Below are positions 62,995 to 64,000 of a DNA stretch of 64,000 bases, piece by piece; position 1 is the stretch's first letter; the number at the start of each line of letters is the position of its first letter. Source of the stretch: CTSoil-043 sp963821235 (lineage in GTDB: Bacteria > Chloroflexota > Limnocylindria > Limnocylindrales > CSP1-4); the NCBI GenBank assembly GCA_963821235.1, contig CAWGCS010000001.1, forward strand, positions 1,984,001 through 2,048,000. Reading direction: 5' to 3'. The notes under the pieces are model-generated. The model did no database searches, had not been told where the DNA came from, and worked only from the letters and a program-made list of their open reading frames with translations. The position numbers and the translations under genes are program-made.

Positions 62995-63013
62995 CGACCC
63001 GCACCGCCCGTCT

Positions 63014-63021
63014 GCTACGAT
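63014..63021 (+). promoter_or_regulatory. GCTACGAT -10 box of efp
   Basis: GC-TACGAT predicts a start near 63028 and a 62-nt leader, with GGAG before ATG 63090. This is an example of the leader-plus-Shine-Dalgarno class. Confidence 0.5.
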
Positions 63022-63089
63022 CCCGGCGACATCCCGATCCCCTCGTCGGCGGAACCGCGACCGCCGCCCCGCACGGAGCAACCGACGGC

Positions 63090-63647
63090 ATGATCTCCAC
63101 CGGTGAGCTGCGCAAGGGGGTCGTCATCGAGCTCGACGGCGACCTCTGGCAGATCCTCGACTACCACCACATCAAGATGGGCCGCGGCTCGGCCCAGGTG
63201 CGGATCAAGCTGCGCAACGTCAAGAAGGGGAGCACGGTCGAGAAGAGCTTCCAGGCCGGCGAGAAGTGGCCGCGGGCCCAGCTGGACCGCCGACCCATCC
63301 AGTTCCTCTACCGCGACGGCGACGACTTCCACTTCATGGAGATGGAGTCGTACGAGCAGTTCCACCTCACCGCCGCCCAGCTCGAGGAGGTCGTCCCGTA
63401 CCTCAAGGACGGCATGACCCTCGACCGGATCAGCTACGAGTCCGAGACGCTGGGGGTCGAGCTGCCGATCACGGTCGACCTCGTCGTGGCGGAGACCGAG
63501 CCCGGCTACGCCGGCGACACGGCGACCGGCGCCCGCAAGGCGGCGACGATGGAGACCGGCCTCGTGGTGCAGGTGCCGCTCTTCGTGACGGAGGGCGACA
63601 CGCTCCGGATCGACACCCGCACCGGCGACTACCAGACCCGGCTCTGA
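63090..63647 (+). CDS. efp: translation elongation factor P, Arg32 type
   Basis: EF-P of 185 residues that relieves ribosome stalling at polyproline. It has the three-domain length and the C-terminal signature VVQVPLFVTEGDTLRIDTRTGDY. At the tip of domain I the loop reads HHIKMGRGSAQ, placing Arg at position 32 where the commoner form has a Lys in PGKG that is lysylated or otherwise modified. Arg32 is the residue rhamnosylated by EarP in other lineages, but no earP is in the window. The xseA gene begins 33 bp downstream. Confidence 0.95.
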   Translation: MISTGELRKGVVIELDGDLWQILDYHHIKMGRGSAQVRIKLRNVKKGSTVEKSFQAGEKWPRAQLDRRPIQFLYRDGDDFHFMEMESYEQFHLTAAQLEEVVPYLKDGMTLDRISYESETLGVELPITVDLVVAETEPGYAGDTATGARKAATMETGLVVQVPLFVTEGDTLRIDTRTGDYQTRL

Positions 63648-63679
63648 GCCCGCGTCCCGCCGGCGAGGACGGTCTCCCG

Positions 63680-64000
63680 ATGGGTGACCGCGAGCCGCCC
63701 GACTGGGCGCTCCCGGCCTGGGACGCCATCGACCCGCTGCCGCGGCGCCGCGAGCCGGCGCCCGCCGGGCCCGGCGCTGGATCGCCGCCGGGCGCCTACG
63801 GCCTTCGCGTGCTCGGCGTCAGCGAGGTCACGCGGGCGGTCCGCGAGGCCCTGCGGGGCGATCCCCGGCTCGCCGACGTCTGGGTGGAGGGCGAGGTGGG
63901 GCGGGTCACGATCAGCTCCGCCGGCCACGCCTACTTCACCCTCAAGGACGAGCGCAGCCAGCTCGCCTGCGTCTGGTTCCGCGACGACCGCCTGGCCAGC
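63680..64000 (+). CDS. xseA: exodeoxyribonuclease VII large subunit (3' partial)
   Basis: Only the first 107 codons are inside the window. After a Pro-rich leader of about 40 residues the sequence matches the XseA N-terminal OB-fold: VLGVSEVTRAVREALRGDP, VWVEGEVGR, and SSAGHAYFTLKDERSQLACVWFR. This is the single-strand DNA-binding part; the catalytic region lies beyond the right edge. ATG 63680 follows efp by 33 bp. The small subunit xseB would be expected shortly downstream. Confidence 0.88.
   Translation, partial: MGDREPPDWALPAWDAIDPLPRRREPAPAGPGAGSPPGAYGLRVLGVSEVTRAVREALRGDPRLADVWVEGEVGRVTISSAGHAYFTLKDERSQLACVWFRDDRLAS

Overview
The window is 64 kb of very GC-rich bacterial chromosome. 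It is densely packed, with many GTG and a few TTG starts and chains of genes overlapping by 4 bp (GTGA or ATGA). All content is core housekeeping or lineage-specific chromosomal genes. I see no prophage, insertion sequence, CRISPR array, rRNA or plasmid gene. The organism is most likely a high-GC Chloroflexota of the Limnocylindria/Ellin6529 type. Supports are the F420-type genes, twin FemX-like genes in a murJ-murE cluster, TrpB2, the baseplate-J-like membrane protein and the pattern of leaderless promoters. This placement is inference; a high-GC actinobacterium-like lineage is the main alternative.

Layout. 1-3.1 kb: DUF2342 metalloprotease (5' end cut off), D-2-hydroxyacid dehydrogenase, YchF. 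3.1-3.5 kb: a frameshifted small acidic protein on the minus strand. 3.7-8.2 kb: PfkB kinase converging on an mrfB-mrfA (yprB-yprA) DNA-repair pair. 8.4-12.1 kb: FtsB-like protein, EamA transporter, tRNA(CAT), ftsH. 12.1-14.0 kb: two exported proteins on the minus strand. 14.3-19.6 kb: M20 peptidase, orphan DnaB-like ATPase, pyrophosphatase, ThpR, TrpB2. 19.7-23.8 kb: zinc ribbon, tyrA, NUDIX, NfeD plus stomatin. 23.9-31.1 kb: receiver-CpaE fusion, comM, dprA, small protein, topA. 31.1-37.7 kb: xerC, murJ, two FemX-like genes, murE, all overlapping. 37.7-42.6 kb: rel, a small acidic protein, hisS, DinB-like protein, Cys-rich peptide. 42.7-54.0 kb: aspS (frameshifted), ACT protein, degenerate MobA-like protein, typA, an unknown, iscS-mnmA, two small membrane proteins, alaS. 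54.0-60.4 kb: FtsA/PilM-like ATPase, baseplate-J-like membrane protein, ruvX, mltG, M24 peptidase. 60.5-64.0 kb: CAP-domain exported protein, CofE-like ligase, efp, xseA (3' end cut off).

Functional themes are cell-wall assembly and division, DNA recombination and competence, translation and tRNA modification, and stress signalling. The most informative non-coding signal is a recurring (GC)TANNNT box 6-9 bp upstream of start codons. It implies leaderless transcription at most transcription-unit starts. Transcription units with longer gaps show ordinary Shine-Dalgarno sequences instead. Two genes (aspS and the 3.1 kb minus-strand gene) carry single-base frameshifts, so the sequence may contain indel errors. 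No stretch longer than 300 bases lacks a gene.
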